64,000 nucleotides of DNA from Leishmania infantum JPCM5. Its lineage: Eukaryota > Euglenozoa > Kinetoplastea > Trypanosomatida > Trypanosomatidae. The stretch lies in NCBI RefSeq assembly GCF_000002875.2, contig NC_009418.2, positions 1,600,273 through 1,664,272 of the forward strand, written 5' to 3'. The translations under genes and the position numbers were made by a program. Below the pieces are notes generated by a model. The model searched no databases and had not been told where the DNA came from. It saw only the letters and a list, made by a program, of their open reading frames with translations. Within the stretch, counting starts at the first letter, position 1, and each line of letters opens with the position of its first letter. Positions 29,235 to 39,281 of this stretch are shown here, one piece after another.

Positions 29235-30036
29235 ATGAACGCCGACACCGCGCCGCTCAGCTTGGAGTGGGGGGGGTAAGCGAGGGCGGCGCACCATCTG
29301 CGGCTTCAACGTTGCGAGTGACTGCGTGGGAGGTCTCGTCCTGCTTATTGGTATCCCCGCACTCGTTGTAGCGCACCTTGCAGCTGTTGTGCTGACGCCA
29401 CTCTTCACTGCTTCCCACGACGGCAATACACTTCTGCTGGAGGTGCTTCTTGAGCTGTTTCTTTGCATGGGCGCCGTGGCGCTTCTTTTTCTTCTCCTCG
29501 TTGCCGATCCCGGCTTTGTGGAGGTGCCCACAGCTCTAAGCTGCCGCTGCAGTCATTGCGGCACTGAAGTAGACGACTTCGACCACCATTGTGGTGCCGT
29601 GGGAGCGTGCATCGGTAAGGGTAACATGTGCTACTTTATTCTGTTTCTGCTGTTCGCCGCGCTGCTTTGTGCTCTTGGAGCGGTGCAGAATGCCGCCTTT
29701 GTCGCAGCCACCGCACGCGCGCACATCCGTGACACGGGCCCTTCATGGACATCTATCGCAGCGCTCATCCAAACCGTCCTCACGGCGCTACGTTTGCCAA
29801 GAATCCTGTGCTTACTTGTGCTAAGCGTGGCGGCCGTGAACGGGGGCGTGGTGTGCACATTTCTCTGTCTCCGATACACCTATCTTGCTTACAAGGGGCT
29901 CAGCTCCGTGCGCCGGCGCAGACGGTTTGACGTTTCAGGCTCTCTCTCCAAGGTTTTCGCGAACACCTTTCGCCCAGCCTTCTCACATAACTTTATGCTT
30001 CCGCGATACCACGCCTTAGCGGATATGTCCGACTGA
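29235..30036 (+). CDS. DHHC-type palmitoyltransferase, apparent frameshift in a G8 run
   Basis: A multi-pass membrane protein with a short DHHC domain: a Cys-rich stretch (CRCSHC, near 29545-29565), FDHHC, then GACIGKGNMCYF, matching the DHHC and NCxGxxNxxxF core of palmitoyl acyltransferases. Hydrophobic segments lie before (two, about 29329-29520) and after the domain (two, about 29630-29700 and 29780-29890). The frame has no ATG upstream of these segments. The ATG at 29235 instead opens a neighbouring frame (MNADTAPLSLEWGG) that stops inside a run of eight G (29269-29276). One G fewer would join the two into a ~266-residue protein of normal design. A sequencing or assembly error is likeliest; a real frameshift would make it a pseudogene. 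Only part of the usual DHHC zinc-binding cysteines are present. Confidence 0.72.
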
Positions 30037-31454
30037 CGAGAAGCGCGCTGAGAGCTCTGAGACCCGCGTATGGCCCGCAGTGTACCTCCTTCTCCCCTTC
30101 TCACTCTCGTCTGTGGCATCGTGGTCGCCGATTGCGCCGGGAGCAGTGACGTGTGTTTCCGAACGCTTTCTGGACTCGCTTAGCACGAGAGCTAGCGGGG
30201 CCCCCTCACTACGGATTCACATCCGCAAGCAAGCTTGTCCCCCTCGTATTTTTTTTTTCGGGGAGGGGAGAGAGGGCGGAGAGGTGTCAAGATGGAAAAC
30301 CGAAAAACGTCTGTGGCGCGTGCCGAAAGGATGGATGTTGCAGCTCATCGTCCATTTTCGAAGCAAGTGACGACCGGAGAGCGGCTGCCTCGCCAAAGCT
30401 TCTTTGACCGACGATTGTGTGAGCACCCCATGTGCAGGCGACTGCACACCCTGCCCCCTCTTCAGCACTCTTGTCTCACGCGCGCCTGGCCGCATTCCTG
30501 GCCAGCCGCTCAAGTTTTGGCGAGTACTGACAACGGTATACTCTCCATCGCGCGAATTCTGAGTCGCGTTCGCGCGCTCTTCGGCAACCCCAACAGCGTC
30601 AACGCGCTCCCCTCCCTCGCGCTGCATTACGTAGCTGTGCTGCGGCGTTTTCCACAGGATGTGTGGAAGCGCGTCGCGTACACGGCCCGACGGATACTCA
30701 CAAAGTGGCCGTCTTTCAAGTGCGCGCCGCACAAATCTGCTCTTTTTGCTAAGAAAATAGCCCGGGTGTCTCCGCGCGCGGCAGCCAACGGTGAAGAGCA
30801 CGGCTCATCCCGACATTGTTCTCGGAGGCCTTGGGAATGGCTTGGGTATCATTTAGCTGTATTCCACAGGATTGCAGGGGATCGCCACACAGACATACAC
30901 ACAAAAAAAACACACAAAGGAGAAACAGCATCTTTCGCCTGCTTTCGGCACGGGACTAACAGCAAACGCGTCTTCGTCGGCTCTTATGTGATAGGAAACG
31001 GTGCAGCAACTGTGACGAGTCTCCTCTCTCTCTGTGTGTGGGTCACTCCAGATAATCGATCGCACGGTGTTGACGTGGACTCCGAATAATGGTGATCATT
31101 TGAGGTTGCTTGGGGTCCTCGTCATGGACCCTTCTGTGCGCCTCTACGCTCCCTCCTTTTTGCTTTGCACAGCCACCTCCGTAGGGGCCCTCTCATCTCA
31201 GACGGCTACACACGGGCGCATCGCTGTCGTGTCATATTCGCTCTCTCGTCCTCCCCCTTCGCACTCCTTTTGCCGCATCCGCGCCTGCTGCAGCGCAGCC
31301 CATTTCTCTTCGTTTTTTTTTCTTTTAATCTTTTTTTTTGCTGTTTCGCTCGCGCGAGGTCGCTGCCGCTGTATCTCTCCTCGTGGAAGTCACAAGAGCG
31401 AATCTCGGCGAACAGGCGAACGGCCGATTGTTTGACAGAGCGCACTCCTTCGCG
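30037..31454. other. Intergenic region, 1.4 kb
   Basis: One frame is open from about 30235 to 31089, but it begins without a good ATG context and carries no domain, so I do not call it. T-rich runs appear near 30249-30259. The right part holds the strong splice region of the coatomer gene. Confidence 0.5.
31303..31358 (+). promoter_or_regulatory. Trans-splice acceptor of the alpha-COP gene
   Basis: A long T-rich tract with T9 runs (31303-31349) is followed by AG at 31357-31358, about 97 bases before the ATG at 31455. Confidence 0.5.
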
Positions 31455-34400
31455 ATGCTCACCAAGTTCGAGGCCCGCTCGTCTCGCGTGAAAGCGGTGG
31501 CGCTGCACAACAGCGCCACGTGGGTTCTGTGCGGATTGCACAACGGTGCTGTGCAGATTTGGGACTATCGTATGAGCACTTGTGTCGACACGTACACAGA
31601 GCATGTGGGCGCAGTGCGCGGCGCGGACTTCCACGTGAACCAGCCCCTCTTCGTCACTGGCGGCGATGACTACACAGTGAAGGTGTGGAACTACAAGCTG
31701 CGGCGCTGCCTCTTTACGATGATGGGGCATATGGACTATGTTCGCACCACCTTCTTCCACCACGAGCAGCCGTGGATTGTGTCTTGCTCAGACGACTTCA
31801 CCATCCGTATCTGGAATTGGCAGAGTCGAAAGAGCATCGCGTGCTTGCCGGGCCACAACCACTACGTTATGTGCGCGCAGTTTCACCCGTTCAGCGACCT
31901 TGTTGTGTCGGGCAGCCTGGACAAGACAATCAGAGTGTGGGACATCTCGGCGCTGCGGCACCGGAAGGAGGAGGTGGGCATCACGCACGATCTCCTAGGT
32001 ACGACGGATGTGGTGGTGCGGTACGAGCTGGAGGGGCACGAGAAGGGTATCAACTGGGTTGCCTTTCACCCGTGCGGCGACCTGCTGCTCTCTGCCGCCG
32101 ATGACCGCACAGTGCGCCTGTGGACGATGTCGGGGACATCGTGCTACGTCTCTCGCACGTTCACCGGGCACACCAGCAACGTCTGCTGCTCCGTCTTTTA
32201 CAGGAACGACTATCTCATCTCCTGTGCAGAGGACCGCACAATTCGCGTGGTGCACATGTCCTCCGGCGTGACGGTGCAGACGTTCCGTCGCGAGGTCGAG
32301 CGCTACTGGATCATGGCAAGCGACTCGACGCGCAACCTGATCGCCATTGGTCACGACGCGGGTCTGCAGGTCTTCAAGCTCACTCGGGAGCGGCCCGCCT
32401 TCGCGATCCACAACGCAACGCAGCTCTACTACACATGCCAGAACAAACTCCACATGTACAACTTCGAGACCGAGGAAGTCGCTTCCTGTGCTGTCACCTA
32501 CCAGTTTTACCCGCCAACGGCGCTCTCGTGCTGCCCGACGACCGGAGGCGTGATGCTCTCCTACGCTAACAATGGCCCGCAAGTAGAGTGGATTCCGAAG
32601 CCACTGGCGACAAGGACATGCAACGTGGAAGCTACCATGAAAGGCATCGACGGCGTTTTCTTTGGTGGGCACAAGCTCGCCTACGTGGACGTCAACGGAA
32701 AGATGTGCATCCAAAACGTGGCCAAGGCCAGTGGAAAGCCGCAGCTGACCGACGTGTCGTGCAGTCGCATTTTTCCTGGCCCTGTCGGCTGCGTCCTTTG
32801 CCAGAGCAACGACAGGATCCTCCTGTACCAGGTGGCACAGCACGGCGCGGTGGCGGAAGCGACGGTGACAGGGGTGCGGTACGCTGTGTGGGACAAGGAT
32901 TTCTCCAAGGTGGCGCTCGTCGCCAAGAACACGGTGACCATTATGACGAAGCGCCTCAAGATCATCGCGTCGGTCGCCGAGTCGTCGGCCCGCATCAAAT
33001 CCGCCGCCTTTGACGAGACGCGGGACGTTATGTACTTCACCACATCCAGCCACCTCAAGTACTGCTACCTGCGCAACGGCGAGACGAGCACTATCAGCAC
33101 GCTCAAGAACGTCGTCTATCTGGTGCGCGCCGTGGGCGACTCTATCTACGTCTTGACGCGCGACGGTCGCGTTCTGCGCAAGGAGCTGGACAACGTGGAA
33201 CTGAACTTCAAGCTGAAACTGCAGCAGCAGTCGTACCGCGACCTCATCCGCATTATGCAGCAAGGCAAGCTCAAAGGTCAGGCCTTGGTCGGGTACCTGC
33301 ACAAGCACGGACACTCCGAGATCGCCTTGCACTTCGTCAGCGACTCGCTCACGCGCTTCAATCTTGCCATCGAGTGTGGCGCCATGGACATTGCCAAGGC
33401 GACCGCGATTGAGCTCAACCAGCCAGCCATCTGGCGTCGCCTCGCCGACACCGCCACAAGCTTTGGTGACATCCAGCTGGCCCAGTTTGCGAGTGCCAAG
33501 GCTGGCCACTACTACGCCTCTGGCCTGCTTGCCCTTCTCACGGGAAACACCACCTCGGTGGCCAACCTTGTCAACACCACCCGCGACGACAACTTCAAGC
33601 TGCACTATAGCATGTACATGGACGACGCGAAGCAACGCGTGGACATCCTCTGCAAGGTTAACCAGCTGCCTCTGGCGTACGTGACGGCGAAGTCGCACGG
33701 TCTGGCAGAGATGGCGGCGCAGGTGCTGCAACGGATGGAGCCGGAGGTGGCGGCGCGCGTGCAGGCGCAGCGATTCCATCCAGCACCGCAGAAGCGAACG
33801 GTTGAGCCAGCCACGGAGAACTGGCCTATGCTGCAGGTGGAGGAGTCCGTGTTCGCGCGGCTGTTGAAGGAACCGGGCCATTTGGACATCATCGCCCAGC
33901 CGGAGCTCGACGAGGACGTCGCCGCCGGCACTGGGTGGGACGACGACGAGGACGACGGCACGTTACTGGGTAGCGCGGGTGCAGGCGCCGGCGATGCAGG
34001 GGCGCTGGCCGACAAGGATGAGATGGGTGGCGGCTGGGACGACGACCTCGACATTGACGTGTCCACTGCTCTCCCGGATGCTGGCGGCGCGACTTCCGCT
34101 AGCAGTGGCTACGTCGTGCCGCGCGAGCATCCGCCCATTATGCAGGCATGGGCGGACGCCTACACACTTCCTGCTTTCCACGTCGCTGCCGGGTCTTTTG
34201 CGAGTGCGCTGCGCCTGCTGCAGCGCCAGATCGGCTTGGCAGACCCGACGCCGCTGAAGCCTTACATGCTGCAGCTGTGGGCAGCCGTTAACGTGTGCAG
34301 GCCTGCACCGAACGGCCTGTGTGTCGTGTTCGCCATGCCCACGCCGCCGCCGGACAGCGAGACGGAGGCGCGCCACGCCCCCGCGCTTCCGGACTTCATG

Positions 34401-35045
34401 CCTGCGCTCGCCGAGAAGCTGCGCTTCGGCTACCAGCTGTTCGTCGAGGGCAAGTTTTCGGAGGCGCTGGATGTCTTCCGCAGCATTCTGCACCTCTCTG
34501 TCGTCACCGTTGTCAAGGATGACCAGCAAAAGGCAACGCTGCGCGAAATCATGGCAATTGCCCCAGAGTACACGCGCGCTCTCGCGCTGCAGCTGCAGCT
34601 ACGCACCCTCAACGCCTCCTCTGTGGAGTCGCTGCAGCTGGCCCTGTACTTCACACATTTCCGCCTTCACCGCGCGCACCTTACACTGGCTCTATCGCAG
34701 GCTATGAGTAAGGCGTACAAGCAGAAGAACATCAAGACCGCCGCTGAAGTGGCGCGCCGTCTGCTGGAGCAGGACCCACCCAAAAACAAGGCACAGCAGG
34801 CTGCTGCTATTATCGCCGAGGCAGACCGCAACCCCACTAACGCCGTCGAAATAGACTACGACGAGCGCAACCCGTTCACCATATGCTCTGCCACCTACAA
34901 GCCCATGTACAAGGGTGTCGTGAGCCCAATGCGGTGCAGCTACTGCTTGTCGCCGGCTCACCCATCCTACAAGGGAACCCTCTGCCCTGTGTGCAAGTTG
35001 GCCAAGATTGGCGTCGACAGTGCAGGTCTGGTCAATCGAATTTGA
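31455..35045 (+). CDS. COPA: Coatomer subunit alpha (alpha-COP)
   Basis: A 1196-residue protein, close to the usual ~1200. It begins MLTKFEARSSRVKAVALH, the canonical alpha-COP start. Six or seven WD40 repeats fill residues 1-320 (for example GLHNGAVQIWDYR, GGDDYTVKVWNYK, CSDDFTIRIWNW, GSLDKTIRVWD, AADDRTVRLW). A second propeller (about 330-620) and an alpha-solenoid (about 620-800) follow. Two acidic tryptophan motifs (GWDDDEDD, GGGWDDDLDID) lie near 825-870, and the last ~330 residues are the C-terminal COPI domain, including Cys-rich CSYCLSP and CPVC motifs. Alpha-COP is part of the COPI coat outer layer and binds dilysine cargo signals for Golgi-to-ER retrieval. The upstream in-frame stretch is leader. 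Confidence 0.96.
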   Translation: MLTKFEARSSRVKAVALHNSATWVLCGLHNGAVQIWDYRMSTCVDTYTEHVGAVRGADFHVNQPLFVTGGDDYTVKVWNYKLRRCLFTMMGHMDYVRTTFFHHEQPWIVSCSDDFTIRIWNWQSRKSIACLPGHNHYVMCAQFHPFSDLVVSGSLDKTIRVWDISALRHRKEEVGITHDLLGTTDVVVRYELEGHEKGINWVAFHPCGDLLLSAADDRTVRLWTMSGTSCYVSRTFTGHTSNVCCSVFYRNDYLISCAEDRTIRVVHMSSGVTVQTFRREVERYWIMASDSTRNLIAIGHDAGLQVFKLTRERPAFAIHNATQLYYTCQNKLHMYNFETEEVASCAVTYQFYPPTALSCCPTTGGVMLSYANNGPQVEWIPKPLATRTCNVEATMKGIDGVFFGGHKLAYVDVNGKMCIQNVAKASGKPQLTDVSCSRIFPGPVGCVLCQSNDRILLYQVAQHGAVAEATVTGVRYAVWDKDFSKVALVAKNTVTIMTKRLKIIASVAESSARIKSAAFDETRDVMYFTTSSHLKYCYLRNGETSTISTLKNVVYLVRAVGDSIYVLTRDGRVLRKELDNVELNFKLKLQQQSYRDLIRIMQQGKLKGQALVGYLHKHGHSEIALHFVSDSLTRFNLAIECGAMDIAKATAIELNQPAIWRRLADTATSFGDIQLAQFASAKAGHYYASGLLALLTGNTTSVANLVNTTRDDNFKLHYSMYMDDAKQRVDILCKVNQLPLAYVTAKSHGLAEMAAQVLQRMEPEVAARVQAQRFHPAPQKRTVEPATENWPMLQVEESVFARLLKEPGHLDIIAQPELDEDVAAGTGWDDDEDDGTLLGSAGAGAGDAGALADKDEMGGGWDDDLDIDVSTALPDAGGATSASSGYVVPREHPPIMQAWADAYTLPAFHVAAGSFASALRLLQRQIGLADPTPLKPYMLQLWAAVNVCRPAPNGLCVVFAMPTPPPDSETEARHAPALPDFMPALAEKLRFGYQLFVEGKFSEALDVFRSILHLSVVTVVKDDQQKATLREIMAIAPEYTRALALQLQLRTLNASSVESLQLALYFTHFRLHRAHLTLALSQAMSKAYKQKNIKTAAEVARRLLEQDPPKNKAQQAAAIIAEADRNPTNAVEIDYDERNPFTICSATYKPMYKGVVSPMRCSYCLSPAHPSYKGTLCPVCKLAKIGVDSAGLVNRI

Positions 35046-36151
35046 TAGGTGGGCCAGGTGGAAGCGTCCTCCACTGGCTGGACTGTCCCCTCGGCGTTTC
35101 AAGAATGCATCTGTTCCCTCTCGTCGCCGGCTCCATGGGCTGTGTGAGCCGCTCGTGGAACGAAATAGTATGGAGAAGCACGTGCGCGACGGCCAGCCGT
35201 CGCAACAGTATAGGGCAGCTGTCTCCTTGCCCAGATCGTTGGCATACGTGTTGCACTGCGGTCCCCCGTCCCATTTTCTTTCTTTCTGCGGCGATGGTGC
35301 CTTCGTTTTGTGTGTCCTTTACGGCTGTCTTAGTGACGCGTTGAGTTGTGCGGGATGGGAGAGAGGCAGAGTTGCTGGAGCATCTACATCGGTGTCTCCA
35401 TTCCTTTACTTCCTTCCTCCTCCTCCTCTCTCTGTCGGCGTTGCTTTTTGGGGTTTGTTCGCGTGTCTCATGGCACATGTGCAGAGAGCTGTGGAGGGGC
35501 GATCAACTCACTAATACGTAGCAAGGAGGAATACAGCGTTGTTGTTGTTTTTTGCCATTTTTCTTTTGGGTTTGCCGTCGCTGACGCAACAAGTGTTTTT
35601 GTGTCTGCCCCTCTCGTGTCGCGTCTCTTTCACATGTCCTCCCGCGCTGCCCCCGCTCAAAATTGGTCAGTGGTGAGGTGGGAGGGAAAGGAGGAAGAAA
35701 AGGCGCCACGCGCACGGCAGTATTGAGCAACCGACTTTTTTTTTCGCTGTGCGTGTGTGTCCTTTCGTGCAAATCCAAGCCACTCCAGGCTTCTTTGATG
35801 ACTGGTGGAAACGGTTAGCAGCTCCAGATCGTAGCGAGCACGCGCGGGTGCGCACAACAGAGGTTCGTCGTACAACACGGCGCCCGCGATCTCCTCCACC
35901 TGCCGCAAGCGCACGGAACCGCAACCATCTCCTTTACTTTGGGCTTTCATTTTCCGGTTTCTCGCTCTTCACGCATCCTTCCACACATGAGCACCTGTCG
36001 CAGACACTCAGGAGCAGCTTCTTCTCCGGCTAGTAAATCTTTTTCCTTGAACCGACCCCCAGCGTCTCCCCCTACTGCATTGTCGTGTAGCATAGCATAG
36101 CATCGCATAGCATCAAGTGTTTGTGGGCGTGTGCGGATCACCATCATCGCC
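35046..36151. other. Intergenic region, 1.1 kb
   Basis: No gene is supported. It contains T-rich runs (35541-35552, 35735-35744) and, just before the next gene, four short GCATA/GCATC repeats (about 36092-36114). Confidence 0.6.
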
Positions 36152-36490
36152 ATGACGCGGTGGAACCAGAGGATGGCCAAGATGGCCTTCCGGCGCTCCA
36201 AATTCCGTCGCTTAGCCTGGGGGGACGGTGACCCGTACCCCTACACCCCGCGCGCCACCTTCCGCTATCAGTGGGACGACTGGCCAATGTGGGAGAAGAT
36301 GTGGCACCTCGCTGTCGGTGTGCTGGGCATCGAGTTCGCTGTGTGGGCCTACTACTCGAAGTTGAACAGCCGCATGGACTGGGCACGCGAGGAGGCGCTG
36401 CGCCGCATGCGTCTGCGCCGTGAGGCCCAAGAGCTGATGATCCTCGAGGGCGAGACCTTCTCGAGCGACATCCAGCCGGACCGCCGCTGA
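36152..36490 (+). CDS. Small single-pass membrane protein, probably mitochondrial
   Basis: A 112-residue protein with a basic, aromatic N-terminus (MTRWNQRMAKMAFRRSKFRR), a Trp/Tyr-rich linker (about 25-50), one hydrophobic segment (about 52-72, HLAVGVLGIEFAVWAYY) and a charged helix (about 75-100). This design is typical of small accessory subunits of mitochondrial inner-membrane complexes, such as complex I or ATP synthase, but I cannot match a specific subunit. Seven codons are open upstream; the ATG at 36152 is preferred. The coding bias and clear membrane topology support a real gene. Confidence 0.7.
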   Translation: MTRWNQRMAKMAFRRSKFRRLAWGDGDPYPYTPRATFRYQWDDWPMWEKMWHLAVGVLGIEFAVWAYYSKLNSRMDWAREEALRRMRLRREAQELMILEGETFSSDIQPDRR

Positions 36491-37122
36491 CGCCGCCCAC
36501 CCCGCGCGCGTCTCGGGGGAGAGGAGGATTGCTGCCACTGACCCTCTCCGAAGCGCGGCGGCATCTGTGCGCCGCTTTTTTCCCCGGAAAACTGCAGTTC
36601 TGTTAGACTCCGCGCCGCAGTCGCGGCCCGCTTCCCTATTGTGTCCATTTCTACCGGTGAGGCCGAAGTGATTCCAGGGCGCACATCATCTTCAAGCATA
36701 CGTCATCATACATTCCTGGCTTCTGTTAACGCGCCTCTAGTACTAGCGACAATGCTGCTCAAAATCACCGCCGAACTCCTCGACGTCAGTGTTCTGCCAA
36801 CCTCGAATTACGCGTCTCTGCCAGATTTCCATCGTCTCGCCTGCTCTGCCTTACCACCAACACCTCCCTAGCGCCTGCAAACACACCTCCTTGACTTTTT
36901 CGACCTAGCACAAGCGCCTCTTCGCGGCGAACGCAGCACCTCCTCACCGTCACTGTCGTGCCTGTAAAACGGCACAACTGATCAATACCATTTCCTCCAT
37001 TTCTTCTCTACCGGCACGGACATACGTACGCGATCAGCTCTGCCGCCTGCCCAACTCGACTCACCTCTGTAGGTAATCGCACGCACACGTACAGGCAGTC
37101 TCTCCCGCTGGTGACCGCGAAG
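36491..37122. other. Intergenic region
   Basis: No gene is supported. A pyrimidine-rich stretch at about 36985-37012 is followed by a possible acceptor TGTAG (AG at 37071-37072), about 50 bases before the proteasome gene. Confidence 0.55.
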
Positions 37123-37785
37123 ATGGCGTCTGGCGGATCTGTCATCGCGATCAAATACAACGGCGGCGTACTGATGGCGGCGGACACGCTGCTGTCCTAC
37201 GGGTCTCTCGCCAAGTGGCCCAACATCCCGCGCATCAAGCTGCTCGGCAGCCACTCTGCCGTGTGCGCCACGGGCAGCTACGCCGACTTCCAGATGATGA
37301 CGAAGCAGGTGGAGGACAACATTGAGCGCCAGAGGATGTACCACAACGTGGACGAGTTGAGCCCCAGTGAGGTATTCAGCTACCTGCACCGCTCCATCTA
37401 CCAGAAGCGCTGCGACTTCGAGCCGTGCCTGTGCCAGATGGTCTTCATTGGTTTCCGCGACAGCGAGACGTTTTTGGCGGGCGTGGACGACGTCGGCACG
37501 CGCTGGGAGGACGACTGCGTCGCGACCGGCTACGGCGCGTACATCGCACTGCCGCTGCTGCGTCAGGCTCTGGAGAAGAACCCGAGTGGCCTGTCGCGGG
37601 CCCAGGCGGTGCAGATCCTCACTGACTGCCTGCGTGTTCTCTTCTACCGCGAGTGCCGCACCATCAACAAGTTCCAGATGGCCGATGCCGCCAGCGACGG
37701 CGTGCGCATCAGCGAACCCTTCGACGTGGAGACGAACTGGGAGTACGAGGGCTTCTGCTTCGAGAAGACGGCCATCATCCGTTGA
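37123..37785 (+). CDS. PSMB4: 20S proteasome subunit beta-7 (PSMB4 type), non-catalytic
   Basis: A 220-residue protein with the proteasome beta fold. Near the start, GGSVIAIKYNGGVLMAADTLLSYGSLAKWPNIPRI matches PSMB4 (GVxxAADMLGSYGSLARFxNxxRI). GSYADFQ, the MVFIGFRD / FLAGVDDVGTRWEDDCVATGYGAYIALPLLR segment and the RVLFYRECRTINKFQ ending follow PSMB4 closely. No threonine lies at the mature N-terminus, so it is a structural, inactive beta subunit as in other eukaryotes. There is almost no propeptide: the protein begins MASGGSV, unlike animal PSMB4, which has a longer leader. Four codons before the ATG are also open (from a GTG). It belongs to the inner beta rings of the 20S core. Confidence 0.93.
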   Translation: MASGGSVIAIKYNGGVLMAADTLLSYGSLAKWPNIPRIKLLGSHSAVCATGSYADFQMMTKQVEDNIERQRMYHNVDELSPSEVFSYLHRSIYQKRCDFEPCLCQMVFIGFRDSETFLAGVDDVGTRWEDDCVATGYGAYIALPLLRQALEKNPSGLSRAQAVQILTDCLRVLFYRECRTINKFQMADAASDGVRISEPFDVETNWEYEGFCFEKTAIIR

Positions 37786-39281
37786 CGGCGTAAGACTTGC
37801 GGCGCTACCTCTCCCCTGCATACACATACATACACACACACACACGCACCCTTCGCGTTTTTTTTCTCTGTATTGTGCATGTCTCGCAGTCTACGTGTGT
37901 GTGTCTGTGTGCAGTGGCGCTCTCTTATCGGGCCCCCCTCCCCGTGCACCGCGTCCACGCTGGTCGATCATTGCAGTGTGGTCTTAAATATCTGATATCT
38001 GCGGTTCTGCGCCGCTCGATCTGATGTTTGCGGCAATTCAAGTGTACAAGAGATCTTCTTCATGGTCGCCCTCGACATTCATGCTTCGCCACCGCCTTTG
38101 GCCATCAATGTCGTTGTTTGCGCTACGTTGTCGTTTTCCCAGACGCTGCCAGTACAAATGTGGTTGCCCGCGTCACCCTGGCGAGAACAATGGTATGGAG
38201 AGCCTAGCTCTTCTTCCGCCTGCTCGTCGCGAGTCGCAGTGTTTGTTTCCGGGAGGGGGAGGAGGGGGCGGTCCCTGCAACCTGTATACCTCCCCCCACC
38301 CTCCAGCTGTGCATGGTACACGATGATACAAACTACTCCCTCCTCACAACCATGTCTATCTCTTTTTCTCTCCGCCTGTGCTTTCCACACAACTCTCTCG
38401 CTCTTTGCTGAACAACACGGATTAACATGCAGAACTGTACAGTCATCGTTTTGTTGTTATTTTGCCGCGGCGTGTCGGTGACGTCAGCGGCGTTGGTAAC
38501 AAGCTGTGTTTATGTATCTGTACTGCTTTCGGTAGCCTACGTGCGCATCATCCTCCCCTCTTCTCCTCTTTTACTGCCTCCTCGCTCTTCTTTTTGGGAC
38601 ACCTTTTAGACGGTCGTAGTACGTGGGCTGAACTGCCTCTCGTGGGGGCTCGCACGTTGTCGGCTTTCTCTTGTTTTATTTCTTTTCCTTTCGGTGGCGT
38701 TGCTGCAGAGTAGAGACCTCGATTTACATTTTTTTGTTGCGACACGTGCGAACAGACTGCCTCACGTGCAGTGACGCGCACACGTACGTGTTGGCAACAC
38801 CGCGAAACGAAATCGTCCCTCGACACCATCTTTTCTTGTGCGATTTTTCTTTTTAATCCTTGCTGAAGACGTCGCTTCAATCACCGTTTGACACGCCGTT
38901 GTGTTTCCGTGTGTCCGTCTGCGTAACCTCTGTGGTCGAGCGCCCTCTGTTTCTCGCGGGGGGAAGACCTCACCTTGGGAGGGGTGCGACTCGCAAGGTT
39001 TGGAGGTCCTTGGCCTCTAGCCTCTTCCTCTCCCTTCTTCAAGGCGCCCCGGAGCACTAATCGTACAGGACGCGCCAGTGGTGCCTGTCGAGCGGCTGGT
39101 GTTGTGCTTGTTGAAGCTCTGCCTCACCTCAGCCGCCGCAACTTTTCCTCCCCGTTTTTTTCGTCTGTTGTTCCTGAGAAGCTTTCGCCGTCTCTCTCCT
39201 TTTCCCTTCTCCTTTCTATCTCGGAGGCATACACGCACACACAACCCAACGTATACACTAGCGGCTACCGAAACAGCAGTC
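37786..39281. other. Intergenic region, 1.5 kb
   Basis: No gene is supported; the open frames are short and scattered. An AC-rich microsatellite lies at 37822-37847 and a T-run at 37858-37865. The right end carries the splice region of the TOR gene. Confidence 0.6.
39191..39226 (+). promoter_or_regulatory. Trans-splice acceptor of the TOR gene
   Basis: A CT tract (39191-39222) is followed by AG at 39225-39226, 56 bases before the ATG at 39282. Confidence 0.55.

Noticed and set aside
30235..31089. A 284-codon open frame on the + strand
   Set aside because: It starts without an ATG in good position, begins in purine-rich, low-complexity sequence, ends in A-rich leader-like sequence and has no domain. 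A small real gene in the middle (from the ATG at 30292) cannot be excluded, but I cannot support it.
31995..33881. A 628-codon open frame on the - strand
   Set aside because: It is antisense to the alpha-COP gene. GC-rich codon bias of the real gene suppresses stops on the other strand; the translated protein has no family resemblance.
37123..37785. Catalytic proteasome beta subunit
   Set aside because: No threonine follows a cleavable propeptide; the motifs fit the inactive beta-7 (PSMB4) type.
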